From Streptomyces halstedii (GTDB lineage: Bacteria; Actinomycetota; Actinomycetes; Streptomycetales; Streptomycetaceae), in the NCBI GenBank assembly GCA_000720535.1, contig JOAZ01000021.1, positions 1 to 64,000 of the forward strand: DNA of 64,000 nt, given 5' to 3'. Below, one piece after another: positions 32,959 through 41,641 of the stretch (positions within the stretch are counted from its first letter, which is position 1; every line of letters begins with the position of its first letter). A program made the position numbers and the translations under genes. The notes under the pieces are model-generated. The model was given only the letters and a program-made list of their open reading frames with translations, searched no databases and was not told the DNA's origin.

Positions 32959-33791
32959 GGGGTGCCCTTTCGCAGCTGGCGGATCATGGCCACGGACGAC
33001 GCCTGGGAGGGCGCCTCGGCCTGTAACTGATGGTAGGCCGTCAACAGGGGGACAACGGAAGTGCTTTCCCGTTCGAGATGGCCTTGTTGGGCGGATTCGG
33101 CATATGACATCAGGGACCGGTCCGCCATGGTGAGCACAGTTATCGGCAGATTGAAGGGGCGCCGCTCCCCCATTTCGAACGGCACCACCTGGAACACGGT
33201 GTTCGGCAGCCCGGCGAACTCCTCCAGTCGCTCCAACTGCACGTCCATGACCCCTGATCCGCCGATGGGCCGCCGGATGCAGCTCTCGTCCAGCAGCGCG
33301 AAGACCAGCGGCGGGCTGGACCTGACGAGCGCGGTCTGCCGTTCCGCGACGAGCGCCACCCGTTCCCTCGCCTGGTCGGCCGTGATCGCGCCCCGCTTCA
33401 CCGCGCTGTCCGCGAGTACGGAGGCGTACTCCGGGGTCTGGAGCAGGCCGGGCACGACGCCCACCTCGTACAGCCGGATCTCGGCCGCCCGGCCCTCGTA
33501 CCCGACGAACTCGGGGAATCCCTCCAGCAGGCTGCCGTGCCGGATCTCGCGCCAGGCCCGCTCGAAGGTGTCGGCCATACCCCCCGTACCGAACACGCGG
33601 TCGAGGCCCCGCACGAGACGCAAGGTCGGAAGCTTGCGCCCGGTTTCGACGGAGGAGAGGTGGGTGCCGGAATAGCCCACCTGTTCCCCCAGCCCCTCCT
33701 GCGTCCAGCCCAACTCTTCGCGTGCCACGCGCAGACGTGCGCCGAAGGCCGCCTGCGGGCTGCTGTCGGGGTTCAAGTCCTTACGGTTCAC
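32955..33791 (-). CDS. XRE-type HTH regulator with DUF5753 domain (second cassette)
   Basis: This 278-residue protein has an HTH at residues ~17-70 (LRVAREELGWTQEGLGEQVGYSGTHLSSVETG), with the classical XRE signature better preserved than in the first cassette. DUF5753 occupies ~95-270 (YEVGVVPGLLQTPEYASVLA ... VFQVVPFEMGERRPFNLPITVLTM). It is coupled by a 4-nt overlap to the DUF397 gene. It lies inside the segment that separates the histidine kinase from its probable response regulator, and diverges from two small Streptomyces-type hypothetical genes. Confidence 0.92.
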   Translation of the reverse strand: MNRKDLNPDSSPQAAFGARLRVAREELGWTQEGLGEQVGYSGTHLSSVETGRKLPTLRLVRGLDRVFGTGGMADTFERAWREIRHGSLLEGFPEFVGYEGRAAEIRLYEVGVVPGLLQTPEYASVLADSAVKRGAITADQARERVALVAERQTALVRSSPPLVFALLDESCIRRPIGGSGVMDVQLERLEEFAGLPNTVFQVVPFEMGERRPFNLPITVLTMADRSLMSYAESAQQGHLERESTSVVPLLTAYHQLQAEAPSQASSVAMIRQLRKGTP

Positions 33792-33896
33792 CGGATGACC
33801 ACCAACTGTCCGTCCTCAACTGACACGTTGAACGGTCCTCGACTCTAGGCCACGCTGACCGCCCCGGTAGTCGCATCACTACGGAGAGGAGCGGCC

Positions 33897-34157
33897 GTGG
33901 TCGACAGCATCGCCTCGTCGAAGGAGCCGGAACCCCCGCGTGTCCCCGAGCGCGGCACCCTCGTGGTGGACACCACCAGGGGTGAACTGGTGGGTGAGTT
34001 CCGAGGGGTGGCCGGGCCGTACTGGTCGCTACGGCCCATACGCGGCGGGCCCGAATGGGAGGTGGACCCCGCTCACGTCCGCCTCGCCGGTGCCGGGGAA
34101 CGCCTGCGCGCCGAGACCGCCCGCGCGAACGCCCGGAGCCGGGGAGCCGTGCTGTGA
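33897..34157 (+). CDS. Small hypothetical protein divergent from HTH gene
   Basis: This 86-residue protein starts at GTG 33897 with AGAGGAGCGG upstream. The middle part is globular (GTLVVDTTRGELVGEFRGVAGPYWSLRPIRGGPEWEVDP), with conserved Trp and Gly positions. This type is commonly encoded near HTH/DUF397 pairs in Streptomyces. It may be part of the same regulatory cassette. No known motif is seen. Confidence 0.7.
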   Translation: MVDSIASSKEPEPPRVPERGTLVVDTTRGELVGEFRGVAGPYWSLRPIRGGPEWEVDPAHVRLAGAGERLRAETARANARSRGAVL

Positions 34158-34218
34158 CCGACCTCCGTCCGACCTGCGCCGGTGACGCTCCGTGAGCGGA
34201 GATTCACCGGAAGGTGTC

Positions 34219-34683
34219 ATGCCCGCCCTGCCCGTCACACCCGGTCCCGCGCGCCATCTGCCCGACCGGGAACCCCGCCCCGCCCCACCGACGAAAGCCG
34301 CACCCGTGAACCAGTGCACCGGCTTACTGTTCCTCCCGCCCCCGGACCACGTCGCCCGGCTGGCCACCCCGGACCGCCCCACGGAGGCCGGATACGTCCT
34401 GTGCGAACTCGGGGAGGGCCACGAAGGTTTCCACGCGGGCGCGTTGTGGGACGACGACGCGAACGACGGTGCGGTGTGGGCGCGTTGGGACGCGGACTGC
34501 CGCTGCCTCGCGGGGCTGCCCTGGTGCCCCGCGACCACCGGCGGGGGCGACGCGTGCGGCCTGTTCGCCGGCCATCCCGCCGGACACTCCTGGGAGGTGG
34601 TGGACCCGACCCAGGAAGCGGTCCTGGCCCATCTGGAGCAGGACCACCCCCGTCCGCACCGCCGCCAGGACGGGGCGGGCTGA
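34219..34683 (+). CDS. Cys/His-containing hypothetical protein
   Basis: This 154-residue protein starts at ATG 34219 after a good GGAAGG site. After a Pro-rich N-terminus, it has spaced Cys, His and Trp residues (YVLCELGEGHEGFH, WARWDADCRCLAGLPWC, GDACGLFAGHPAGHSWE). These could bind a metal and form two similar half-sites: C-x-G/H-pattern followed by GHx(2)GH. It lies between the small hypothetical gene and a bidirectional terminator. The function is unknown. Confidence 0.65.
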   Translation: MPALPVTPGPARHLPDREPRPAPPTKAAPVNQCTGLLFLPPPDHVARLATPDRPTEAGYVLCELGEGHEGFHAGALWDDDANDGAVWARWDADCRCLAGLPWCPATTGGGDACGLFAGHPAGHSWEVVDPTQEAVLAHLEQDHPRPHRRQDGAG

Positions 34684-34710
34684 GGCCCGCCGTACGGTCA
34701 CCGCCCGAGC

Positions 34711-34748
34711 GGCGCGCGGGGCGGCCGCCCGGGACCACCCCGCGCGCC
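34711..34748. terminator. Bidirectional hairpin terminator
   Basis: A perfect 11-bp inverted repeat, GGCGCGCGGGG / CCCCGCGCGCC, with a 16-nt loop, located between the convergent hypothetical gene and the TPR protein gene. Confidence 0.75.
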
Positions 34749-34752
34749 CCTG

Positions 34753-37689
34753 TCACTCCTCGTCGCGCAGCCGGGCCGCCAGCGCTACCAGCGGCTCGCT
34801 CTCCTCGGTGTGGCCCAGGGCGGTCAGACGGGAGACCGCCGCGTCCAGACGGCTGAGGGCGGCGGCGGTGCGCTCCAGGTAGACGCCCTCCACCGCGCCC
34901 GCGAGCCGGACGCACTCGGCCCACTCCCCGGCGCGGTCCTTCTCCTCCCCCGGCTCGCCGAGCAGGGTGAGGGCCTTCTCCAGGGCGGCCAGGGCGTCCT
35001 CGTGGGCACCGGCGTAGACGTTGACCCGCCCGTGTTCGTAGGCCAGGGCGGTGTCCAGGGAGCGGCCCCGGGTCTCGTACCCGGCGGTGCGGGCCTCGTC
35101 GGCGATCCGGCCGGCGTCGGCGAGGTAGGCGAGGGCGTCGGCCAGACCGTCGGCGCCCTGCCGCTCGGCCTGGAGGCGGGCGAGTTCGCGCAGGCAACCG
35201 CTGAGCTGCTCGTAGCGCGGGGACCGGGCGTGAGCCGCGAGCGCCTGGTCCGCGGCCTGCCGGGCCCGGCCGAACTCGCCGGTCTCGCCCAGGAGTACGG
35301 ACGTCTCCGCGGCGATCATGGCGTGGCTCGCCGGATCGTCGTCCCAGCCGGCCGACTCGGCGGCGAGGGCGACGAACTCCACCGCGGCGGCCTTGAGGTC
35401 CTGCCCCGCGTGCAGTGCTCGGGCCCGGGTCAGGCGCAGTTGGGCCACGAGCCGGTCGTCCAGCTCTCCGGCGGCGACGTCCGGCTCGGCCAGGAGGGAG
35501 TCGAGCAGGGCGATGCAGTCCTCGACACGGCCCAGGTCCAGGCTGAGCTGGGCGGCGCTGCTGTACGCGCAGTACGCGTCGGTCCGGCTGCCGTTGCGCA
35601 GGTCCGTCTCCGCCGCGCGCGTCAGGTGGCGCAGGGCCTCCTCGGGACGGCCCAGATGCATGCAGGCCTCGGCCAGAGCGCCGTGGAGACGGGCGGTGTC
35701 CACCATGTCGGCCGGCCAGTCGGCGGCCCGTCGCAGTGCCTCGGCCAGGTCCTCGTACGCCGCCCGCGCGTCCCGGAGGCCGAGCTGGACGCTGCCGCGC
35801 AGCGCGAGCGTGCGGGGCAGGTGCCAGGCGGGGCCGTCCGTCCTCAGCCGGGTGAGGAGGGCGTCGACCTCGGTGAGCGCGGCGGGCAGGTCGCCGGAGA
35901 GGGCGTGCGTGTTGGCCCGCAGCAGCCCGGCGCCGGAGATCTGGACGAGGACACCGTGCCGGGTGGCGAACTCCTGGAGCAGGTCCACCTCGGCGAACAC
36001 CGGCGCGATGTGTTCCTGGTCGCCGGACGTCTGGAGGCGCAGGCCGAGCGCGGTCGCGCGGAGCCGCAGCAGCCGGGCCTCCTGGTACGGGGCGAGGCCG
36101 GGTGTCTCCTCGTGCAGGCGGACCATGGCCGCGTGGGCGGCGGTCAGCGCGGCGGTCTTCGCCTCGGCCCCGTCGTCGGCGCCTTCGGCGGGGATCTCGG
36201 CGGTGGCGAGCAGGGCGCAGGCGCGGGCGAGCGCGGCGTGCCCGGGGGCCCCGGCGTCCTCGTACAGGCCCGCCGCCTCCTCGTGGAGGCCGGCGGAGTC
36301 GGCGTGCGCGTCCTTCTCGCCGGCCAGGGTCGCCTCGTCGTCCAGCAGGTCCGCGCGGAGGCGGAGGAGCGGGCCCACGGCCGGGTCGTCGGGGTGGGTG
36401 TAGTCGCGGGCGGCGACGAGCGTACGCAGCCGGGCCCAGCAGGCCTGGGCGTCCGGGTGCCCCTGCTCGTCCAGCTCCCGTGCCCGGACCACGAGCGCGG
36501 GCAGCGACTCGGGGACGGCGGGGGCCGTACGTGCGGCGGGCGCGGGCGCCGGGGCGGCCGGGGCCATCTCGTCGAGGCCGCGGGTGCGCAGGGTCAGTTC
36601 CAGCGCGTCCAGGAGCGGGGCTCGGTCGAGGCGGGCCCGGCGGCGGTCGGTGTGGGTGGTGGTGCCGTTACGGGTGTCGAAGCGGGCGGCGAGGTCGTCG
36701 GCCCGGCCCCGCACCTCGGCGCACAGGGCGGCCACCGTCCAGGTGCGGCCCGCGTATCCGGCGGCGGGCAGTGAGCCGTGGCCGAGGAGTTCGACGCGCC
36801 GGAGGAAGACCTCCACGCCGGTGAGGAAGTCGAGGAGGTCCAGCGGCGAGTCCACCTCGTCGAAGAGGCCGCGGTTCTCGGCGAGGAGTTCCAGGCCGCG
36901 CGCCTCGTTGCCGGTCAGCGCGCAGAACTCCAGGTGGCGGCCGACCTCCCCGGCCATCGAGGGGTTGCGGCGGCAGGCCCGGTAGCCGGAGAGGTGCAGT
37001 GCGCGGGCCTCGTCGGTGCGGCCGGTGCGCAGCAGGGGCAGCAGCGCGTGGGAGACGGAGCGGGCCGGTTCCTCCTGGCAGGACTCCTTGCCGTCCAGGA
37101 CGGGTTCCCAGGCGCGCAGCGCCCGCTCGTCGTCGCCCGCCGCGAGGTGGTGGAGGGCGCGCTCGCAGGTCTCGCAGGCCTCGCAGTCGCTGAGCGGGGT
37201 GCGGGTGCGGCCCGCCCACAACTCGTAGGCGAGGGTGGTGTCCTCGCCCCGGTGGGCGGCGAGCTGGTACGCCTGCCCGTAGTAGGGCTGGAGGTCCAGT
37301 CCGGCCTTCTCGTAGCGGTCGCGCATCTCCGTGAGCCACTGGCGCAGGCTGGGCAGCGGTATCTCGGGCAGCGCGCGCAGGGCGTTGGCCACCCACTTGA
37401 ACCGCCAGAACAGCTGGTGGCGCAGGCGCGCGTCGAAGACGTCGGGCTGCTCGTCGAAGAGGGTGAGCAGGCGGGCGAAGACGACGGGCGATTTACGGGG
37501 TTCGGAGCCGTAGGTGTACGCCTCCTGGAGTTCGAGGAGGGCGTGGGCGAGGGGGACGGGTTCGTCGAACCGCTCGGCGGCTTCGACGAGTTCCTCGGCG
37601 GTGACGGTGCGGGTGCGGCCGTAGGGGCGCCCGTCGTTGTCCTGGAGCGCCTGGTACAGCTCGTCGGTGGTCTGGGGTGCGGTCGGCAT
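34753..37689 (-). CDS. Large TPR-like helical repeat protein
   Basis: This 978-residue, almost wholly alpha-helical protein carries many TPR-like motifs (for example ARLHGALAEACMHLGRPEEALRHLTRA and the C-terminal HEDALAALEKALTLLGEPGE). A Cys pair cluster (CEACETC, near residue 170) could hold a metal. An Ala/Pro-rich break at ~420-445 separates an N-terminal block, found with HSP90-like neighbours, from the C-terminal repeats. No signal peptide or enzymatic motif is seen. The start is ATG 37689, 2 nt after the HSP90-like stop, so the two are surely co-expressed. The inferred role is a scaffold or client adaptor for the adjacent HSP90-like ATPase. Confidence 0.8.
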   Translation of the reverse strand: MPTAPQTTDELYQALQDNDGRPYGRTRTVTAEELVEAAERFDEPVPLAHALLELQEAYTYGSEPRKSPVVFARLLTLFDEQPDVFDARLRHQLFWRFKWVANALRALPEIPLPSLRQWLTEMRDRYEKAGLDLQPYYGQAYQLAAHRGEDTTLAYELWAGRTRTPLSDCEACETCERALHHLAAGDDERALRAWEPVLDGKESCQEEPARSVSHALLPLLRTGRTDEARALHLSGYRACRRNPSMAGEVGRHLEFCALTGNEARGLELLAENRGLFDEVDSPLDLLDFLTGVEVFLRRVELLGHGSLPAAGYAGRTWTVAALCAEVRGRADDLAARFDTRNGTTTHTDRRRARLDRAPLLDALELTLRTRGLDEMAPAAPAPAPAARTAPAVPESLPALVVRARELDEQGHPDAQACWARLRTLVAARDYTHPDDPAVGPLLRLRADLLDDEATLAGEKDAHADSAGLHEEAAGLYEDAGAPGHAALARACALLATAEIPAEGADDGAEAKTAALTAAHAAMVRLHEETPGLAPYQEARLLRLRATALGLRLQTSGDQEHIAPVFAEVDLLQEFATRHGVLVQISGAGLLRANTHALSGDLPAALTEVDALLTRLRTDGPAWHLPRTLALRGSVQLGLRDARAAYEDLAEALRRAADWPADMVDTARLHGALAEACMHLGRPEEALRHLTRAAETDLRNGSRTDAYCAYSSAAQLSLDLGRVEDCIALLDSLLAEPDVAAGELDDRLVAQLRLTRARALHAGQDLKAAAVEFVALAAESAGWDDDPASHAMIAAETSVLLGETGEFGRARQAADQALAAHARSPRYEQLSGCLRELARLQAERQGADGLADALAYLADAGRIADEARTAGYETRGRSLDTALAYEHGRVNVYAGAHEDALAALEKALTLLGEPGEEKDRAGEWAECVRLAGAVEGVYLERTAAALSRLDAAVSRLTALGHTEESEPLVALAARLRDEE

Positions 37690-37691
37690 CG

Positions 37692-39536
37692 TCAGCTGTC
37701 CTTGCGGAGGGCGTGGGCGAGAAGGTCGAGGAAGGAGCGGTTGATGAGGCTCGACTCGGAGGGCCTGAGGGGGCGCCGGGAGAGCAGCGCGGCCTGCCCG
37801 TAAAGGGCTTCGGCGCTGGTCCGGGCCAGTTCGGGTTCGTCGATGGCGACCGCGGTGCGGACCAGCGGGTTGAGCTGGTTGAGGATCAGCTGCGCCCGTG
37901 GGGCCTCCTGGCTCAGGGCGCCCAGGATGTCGCCCCACAGACCGCCCTCCTGCTCACGGGCGATCTGGGAGCGGGTGCGCTCGTGCCGGGCCTCGCGGCT
38001 GTCGACGAGGAGGGCGGGGGCGGAGGCGGGCTGGAAGGCGCGGAGCGCGACGTCGCAGTCGAAGACGGCGAGGGCGTCGCGGGCCTGGGCGACATAGGCG
38101 GCGGCCGCCAGTTCCGTGTCCCGGTCCACGGGGTCGAGGTGGGCGGTGAGGGTCGCCGGGTCGAGGTCGGCGACGGTGGCCTCGGGCCTGATCTCGGGCA
38201 GCCGGTGGACCAGTTCGCGGTCGTAGGTGTAGCCGCCGTTGACGACGCCGAGTCCGGCGGCCGAGGCGATCGCGGCGACCTGCCGGAACTCCTCCACGCT
38301 CGACGTCACGAGCACGGTGCGGTGGGCGCGGGCGAAGGCGTCGAGGGTGGTGTGCCCGTCGGTGGTCTCGAACGGCAGCCAGGGCAGCAGCATCCGGAGG
38401 ATCTCGTCGTCGTGCACGGCGAGTGACTTCACGGCCAGGTGGTGGGCCTGGAGGAAGCGGGTGAGCAGGTCCGGGTCGCTGGCGGCGGCCCGGCTGATCC
38501 AGGCGCGCAGCCGCTCGGCGAGGGCGTCGCGGACGGCGGCGAGGGTGTCGTCCTCGTAGAGGGACTCGCGGGACGCCGTGGGGCGCAGGCTCTCGGCGTC
38601 GATGACGCAGCGGACGAAGAACGCCCATTCGGGCAGGATCTCCTCGGCCTGTTCGGAGAGCAGCATGCCCTTGACGTGCACCCGGTGGCCGTGGCGGCGT
38701 CCGGCCGGGACCGCCTCGGGCAGTACGCAGGCGATGCCCTTCAGCCCGACGGCCGGCAGGTCGAGGTCGATGGTGTCCAGCGGGGTGAACCCGAAGACCT
38801 CCTCGCCGTACGCGGCCAGCGCGCGGGAACGCGTCCCCGGCGTGGGATACGTCCGGGCCCAGGGGGCGGGCTCGGGGTTGACGGACGCGCCCGGACCACC
38901 CGTGCCGTCGTCGAAGGTCACCGGGTGGCGCAGCAGGGAGCCGAAGTGCCGGGCCAGCGCGTGCACCCGCTCGGGCCGGGTCCACTCGCCGGCGTCGGTG
39001 CGCGGGGTCAGAGTGACGGTGGTGCCGGGGGTGGGGCGGGCGGCGGCGGGCAGGGTGCGGACGGTGTAGCTGCCGTCGCCGCGTCCCCGCCACTCCACGG
39101 TGGGCGCGTCGGGGGTGCGGGCGGAGCGGCTCACGACGTGGATCTCGTCGGCGACGAGGAAGCAGGAGAGCAGGCCGATCCCGAACTGGCCGATGAAGTC
39201 GGCGCGTTGCTCCGCGATCCGTTCGGCGCGCTTGCTGCTGCGGCCGATCGTGGCGAGGAAGGCGTGGACGTCGGCCTCGGTGAGCCCGACGCCGTCGTCC
39301 TCGACGCGGACCACCGAGGCGTCGGCGTACAGGCGGATACCGAAGGCGCCGGCGGGGGCGGCCGGGTCGAGGCCGTGCCGGGCGGTCAGCGCGTCCACGG
39401 CGTTCTGCAGGAGTTCGCGCAGGTAGACACGCGGGCTGGAGTAGAGGTGGTGGGAGAGGAGGTCGACGAGGCCGCGCAGGTCCACCTGGAAGGTGTGGTC
39501 GGCGGCCGGGTTCGCGGTGGGGTCGGGCAGAGTCAT
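37692..39536 (-). CDS. HSP90 (HtpG-like) family ATPase
   Basis: This 614-residue protein is close to E. coli HtpG in length. The N-terminal GHKL fold has the Glu/Asn box YLRELLQNAVDA (near residues 38-49), the DDGVGLTEADV magnesium/adenine motif and the FIGQFGIGLLSCFLVADEI lid. A middle domain with the catalytic-loop region (SRESLYEDDTLAAVRDALAERL) and a divergent C-terminal domain follow. It is an ATP-dependent chaperone of the actinobacterial HSP90 subfamily, much diverged from HtpG. It is co-transcribed with the TPR protein downstream and probably with the 327-residue protein upstream (68-bp gap containing GGGGC repeats). Confidence 0.9.
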   Translation of the reverse strand: MTLPDPTANPAADHTFQVDLRGLVDLLSHHLYSSPRVYLRELLQNAVDALTARHGLDPAAPAGAFGIRLYADASVVRVEDDGVGLTEADVHAFLATIGRSSKRAERIAEQRADFIGQFGIGLLSCFLVADEIHVVSRSARTPDAPTVEWRGRGDGSYTVRTLPAAARPTPGTTVTLTPRTDAGEWTRPERVHALARHFGSLLRHPVTFDDGTGGPGASVNPEPAPWARTYPTPGTRSRALAAYGEEVFGFTPLDTIDLDLPAVGLKGIACVLPEAVPAGRRHGHRVHVKGMLLSEQAEEILPEWAFFVRCVIDAESLRPTASRESLYEDDTLAAVRDALAERLRAWISRAAASDPDLLTRFLQAHHLAVKSLAVHDDEILRMLLPWLPFETTDGHTTLDAFARAHRTVLVTSSVEEFRQVAAIASAAGLGVVNGGYTYDRELVHRLPEIRPEATVADLDPATLTAHLDPVDRDTELAAAAYVAQARDALAVFDCDVALRAFQPASAPALLVDSREARHERTRSQIAREQEGGLWGDILGALSQEAPRAQLILNQLNPLVRTAVAIDEPELARTSAEALYGQAALLSRRPLRPSESSLINRSFLDLLAHALRKDS

Positions 39537-39564
39537 CGGGCAGTCCGAGGTGGGAGGGCGAGAG

Positions 39565-39594
39565 GGGGCGGGGCGGGGCGGGGCGGGGCGGGGC
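39565..39594. repeat. GGGGC x6 tract
   Basis: Six tandem GGGGC units between the 327-residue protein gene and the HSP90-like start. It could form G-quadruplex structure on the plus strand and C-rich structure in the minus-strand mRNA. Confidence 0.85.
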
Positions 39595-39604
39595 CGGCGT
39601 GCCT

Positions 39605-40588
39605 TCAGCCGCGTTGGCGGCGGGCGAATTCCTTCTCGGGCTCCGCGAAGTAGGTCCAGGGCCAGCTGGTGTAGGCGCCGTCGAGCGCCTGGAAGACACG
39701 GCGGACCGTGTGGCGCTCATCGGACAGCGACAGGGCCATGGCGAACAGGTGCAGGTCGTGCCGCCAGCTCGGGCCGCGCACATGGGAAGGGTGGAGGACG
39801 CTGTGATCGGCGGCCTCCCGCAACTCGGCCTGGACCTCCGGGTTTTCGAGGACGTGCGCGTCGTCCGACTCGACCCATTCCTCGATGTGGGCCATGGCGA
39901 TCACACAGCCGAGCCGGTGCCCCTGCGGGGCGCGGGCGAGCGCGTCGCGGGCGAACTCCAGGGCCTGGCCGGGCTCGCCGCTCCACCGGGGCTGGAGCTG
40001 GGACACCCAGGCGAGGTGGGTCTCCAGGTCGAGCGGGTCGCGGCGCAGGGCTGCGTCGAGCCGGGTCTCGGTGACGGCGCGGTCCAGCGACATGCCGCGG
40101 CCGGAGGTGAGGAGCTGGCTCCACGGCGTGACCCAGTCCGGCCGCGCCTCGGCGGCCTCGAACAGGTGCTCCTCGGCGATGCGGAGCCGCTCGTGGAAGA
40201 TCCGCCACTGGTCCTGGGTGACGTGCACGGCACGCTGGGCGGTGCGCGCCTCCCAGCCCCAACTGATGTGGCGGGCACCGGATATGAGCAGGGCGGTCGC
40301 CCGGTGCTCCTTGTCCTCCTCGACGGCCCGGCCGATCCAGTCCTGCACGCCGTCCAGTTGGGCCAGCTCGGCCAGCACCTGGTGGTCGCGGCCGAGGTCG
40401 AAGGGGGCCAGTGCCGCCTTGACGCCGTCCCAGTCGCCCGCGTCGGCCGACTCCACCAGGTCGAGCACCCGCGTGTCCCCGAGGGCGCGCAGCGTGTACG
40501 TCCCGTTCTTCCGCCTGCGCGGGACGGGAAGGGCGTGCGGATCCGCCGTCGGTCTCTCCCGGCCCCCACCGAACAGCTTGCCGAACAT
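39605..40588 (-). CDS. Hypothetical helical protein of the HSP90/TPR operon
   Basis: This 327-residue protein starts at ATG 40588 with GGAGG 6 nt upstream. The N-terminus is basic (MFGKLFGGGRERPTADPHALPVPRRRK). The remainder is helical with TPR-like spacing and many Trp residues (HISWGWEARTAQRAVHVTQDQWRIFHERL; PSWRHDLHLFAMALSLSDERHT; SWPWTYFAEPEKEFARRQ). No enzyme motif or membrane segment is seen. It is the first gene of a three-gene minus-strand group with the HSP90-like and large TPR proteins. It may be a co-chaperone or client; this is inference from context only. Confidence 0.75.
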   Translation of the reverse strand: MFGKLFGGGRERPTADPHALPVPRRRKNGTYTLRALGDTRVLDLVESADAGDWDGVKAALAPFDLGRDHQVLAELAQLDGVQDWIGRAVEEDKEHRATALLISGARHISWGWEARTAQRAVHVTQDQWRIFHERLRIAEEHLFEAAEARPDWVTPWSQLLTSGRGMSLDRAVTETRLDAALRRDPLDLETHLAWVSQLQPRWSGEPGQALEFARDALARAPQGHRLGCVIAMAHIEEWVESDDAHVLENPEVQAELREAADHSVLHPSHVRGPSWRHDLHLFAMALSLSDERHTVRRVFQALDGAYTSWPWTYFAEPEKEFARRQRG

Positions 40589-40786
40589 GCCGTGCCTCCC
40601 CTGGTCCCGCGTGATCGTCGGGTGCAGCATAAGCGGACCCACCGACATCGCTTCCACAGGGTATTCACGGGTACTTCACGATTCCGAGGCGTGGTTCCGG
40701 TCCTGTTTCCCGCCCCCTCACGGCTGGTGCGCGGGCTGCGCGTCGGGCCCGGATCGCCGCCACCCCGCCCGCCTACTCTGTCTCCC

Positions 40787-41428
40787 GTGACCGAGATGCC
40801 GCAGGACCACCGCCCCGCCAGGTCCGTCCGCGTTCTGCTCGCGGAGGACCAGGGCATGATGCGCAGCGCGCTGGCCCTGCTGCTGGGCATGGAGCCGGAC
40901 CTTGAGGTGGTCGCGCAGGTCGCGGCCGGGGACCAGATCGTGGGCGCGGCGCTCACCGCACGCCCCGACGTGGCCCTGCTGGACATCGAACTGCCGGGCC
41001 TCAGCGGTCTGGACGCGGCCGCCGAGCTGCGTACGGAGGTGCCCGACTGCCGGGTGCTGATCCTGACGACGTTCGGCAGGCCGGGCTATCTGCGGCGGGC
41101 GATGGAGGCCGGGGCGGCGGGGTTCCTGGTGAAGGACGGGCCCGTGGAGGATCTGGCGAAGGCGATCCGGCGGGTGCTGGCCGGGGAGACCGTGGTCGAT
41201 CCGGCGCTGGCCGCGGCGGCCCTGGGCGCGGGCCCGAGCCCGCTGACCGCCCGGGAGCGGGACGCGCTGAACGCCGCCGTGGACGGGGCTACGGTCGCGG
41301 ACATCGCGGCGAAGCTGCACCTGTCGGAGTCGACCGTCCGGAACTACCTGTCGTCCGCCATCGGCAAGACGGGGACCCGCAACCGCATGGAGGCGGTACG
41401 GGCGGCCCGTCAGCAGGGCTGGCTCTGA
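40787..41428 (+). CDS. NarL/DesR-type response regulator
   Basis: This 213-residue protein has a receiver domain with the acidic pair in LLAEDQGMMRSAL, phospho-acceptor Asp66 (VALLDIELPG) and the switch lysine in GFLVKDG. A LuxR-type HTH follows (LTARERDALNAAVDGATVADIAAKLHLSESTVRNYLSSAIGKTGTRNR). This is the DesR class normally phosphorylated by DesK-type kinases. No kinase gene is adjacent; the kinase at 31477 lacks a partner and is the obvious match. Start GTG 40787 or ATG 40796; both lie in front of the receiver, and no good ribosome-binding site separates them. The open frame upstream is a shadow of the opposite gene. Confidence 0.9.
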   Translation: MTEMPQDHRPARSVRVLLAEDQGMMRSALALLLGMEPDLEVVAQVAAGDQIVGAALTARPDVALLDIELPGLSGLDAAAELRTEVPDCRVLILTTFGRPGYLRRAMEAGAAGFLVKDGPVEDLAKAIRRVLAGETVVDPALAAAALGAGPSPLTARERDALNAAVDGATVADIAAKLHLSESTVRNYLSSAIGKTGTRNRMEAVRAARQQGWL

Positions 41429-41443
41429 GCCGGCGCCCCGCGC

Positions 41444-41584
41444 GCGCCGACGAGACCGGCCCCGCGACCTGACCGCGCGCCGACGAGACCGGCCCCGGCG
41501 ACCTGACCGCGCCGACGAGAACGCACCGATGACCCGCCCGCGGGCCGGCCGCCGTCTTCCGCCCGCGCCGACGAGACCGGCCCC
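41444..41584. repeat. Interspersed direct repeats in convergent intergenic region
   Basis: Copies of GCGCCGACGAGACCGGCCCC start at 41444, 41477 and 41565, with a partial copy at 41509, at spacings of 33, 32 and 56 bp. The first two are followed by CG(G)CGACCTGACCGC. The array fills most of the gap between the response regulator and MFS stops. Confidence 0.85.
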
Positions 41585-41641
41585 GGTGGCCCGCCCGCCG
41601 GAACGAGCCGCCCCGCGCGACCCCCCGGGGCGGTCCCGCCG

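Noticed and set aside
39599..40786. Long N-terminal extension of the response regulator frame
   Set aside because: Antisense to the 327-residue gene and without domain character; the receiver begins after 40787.
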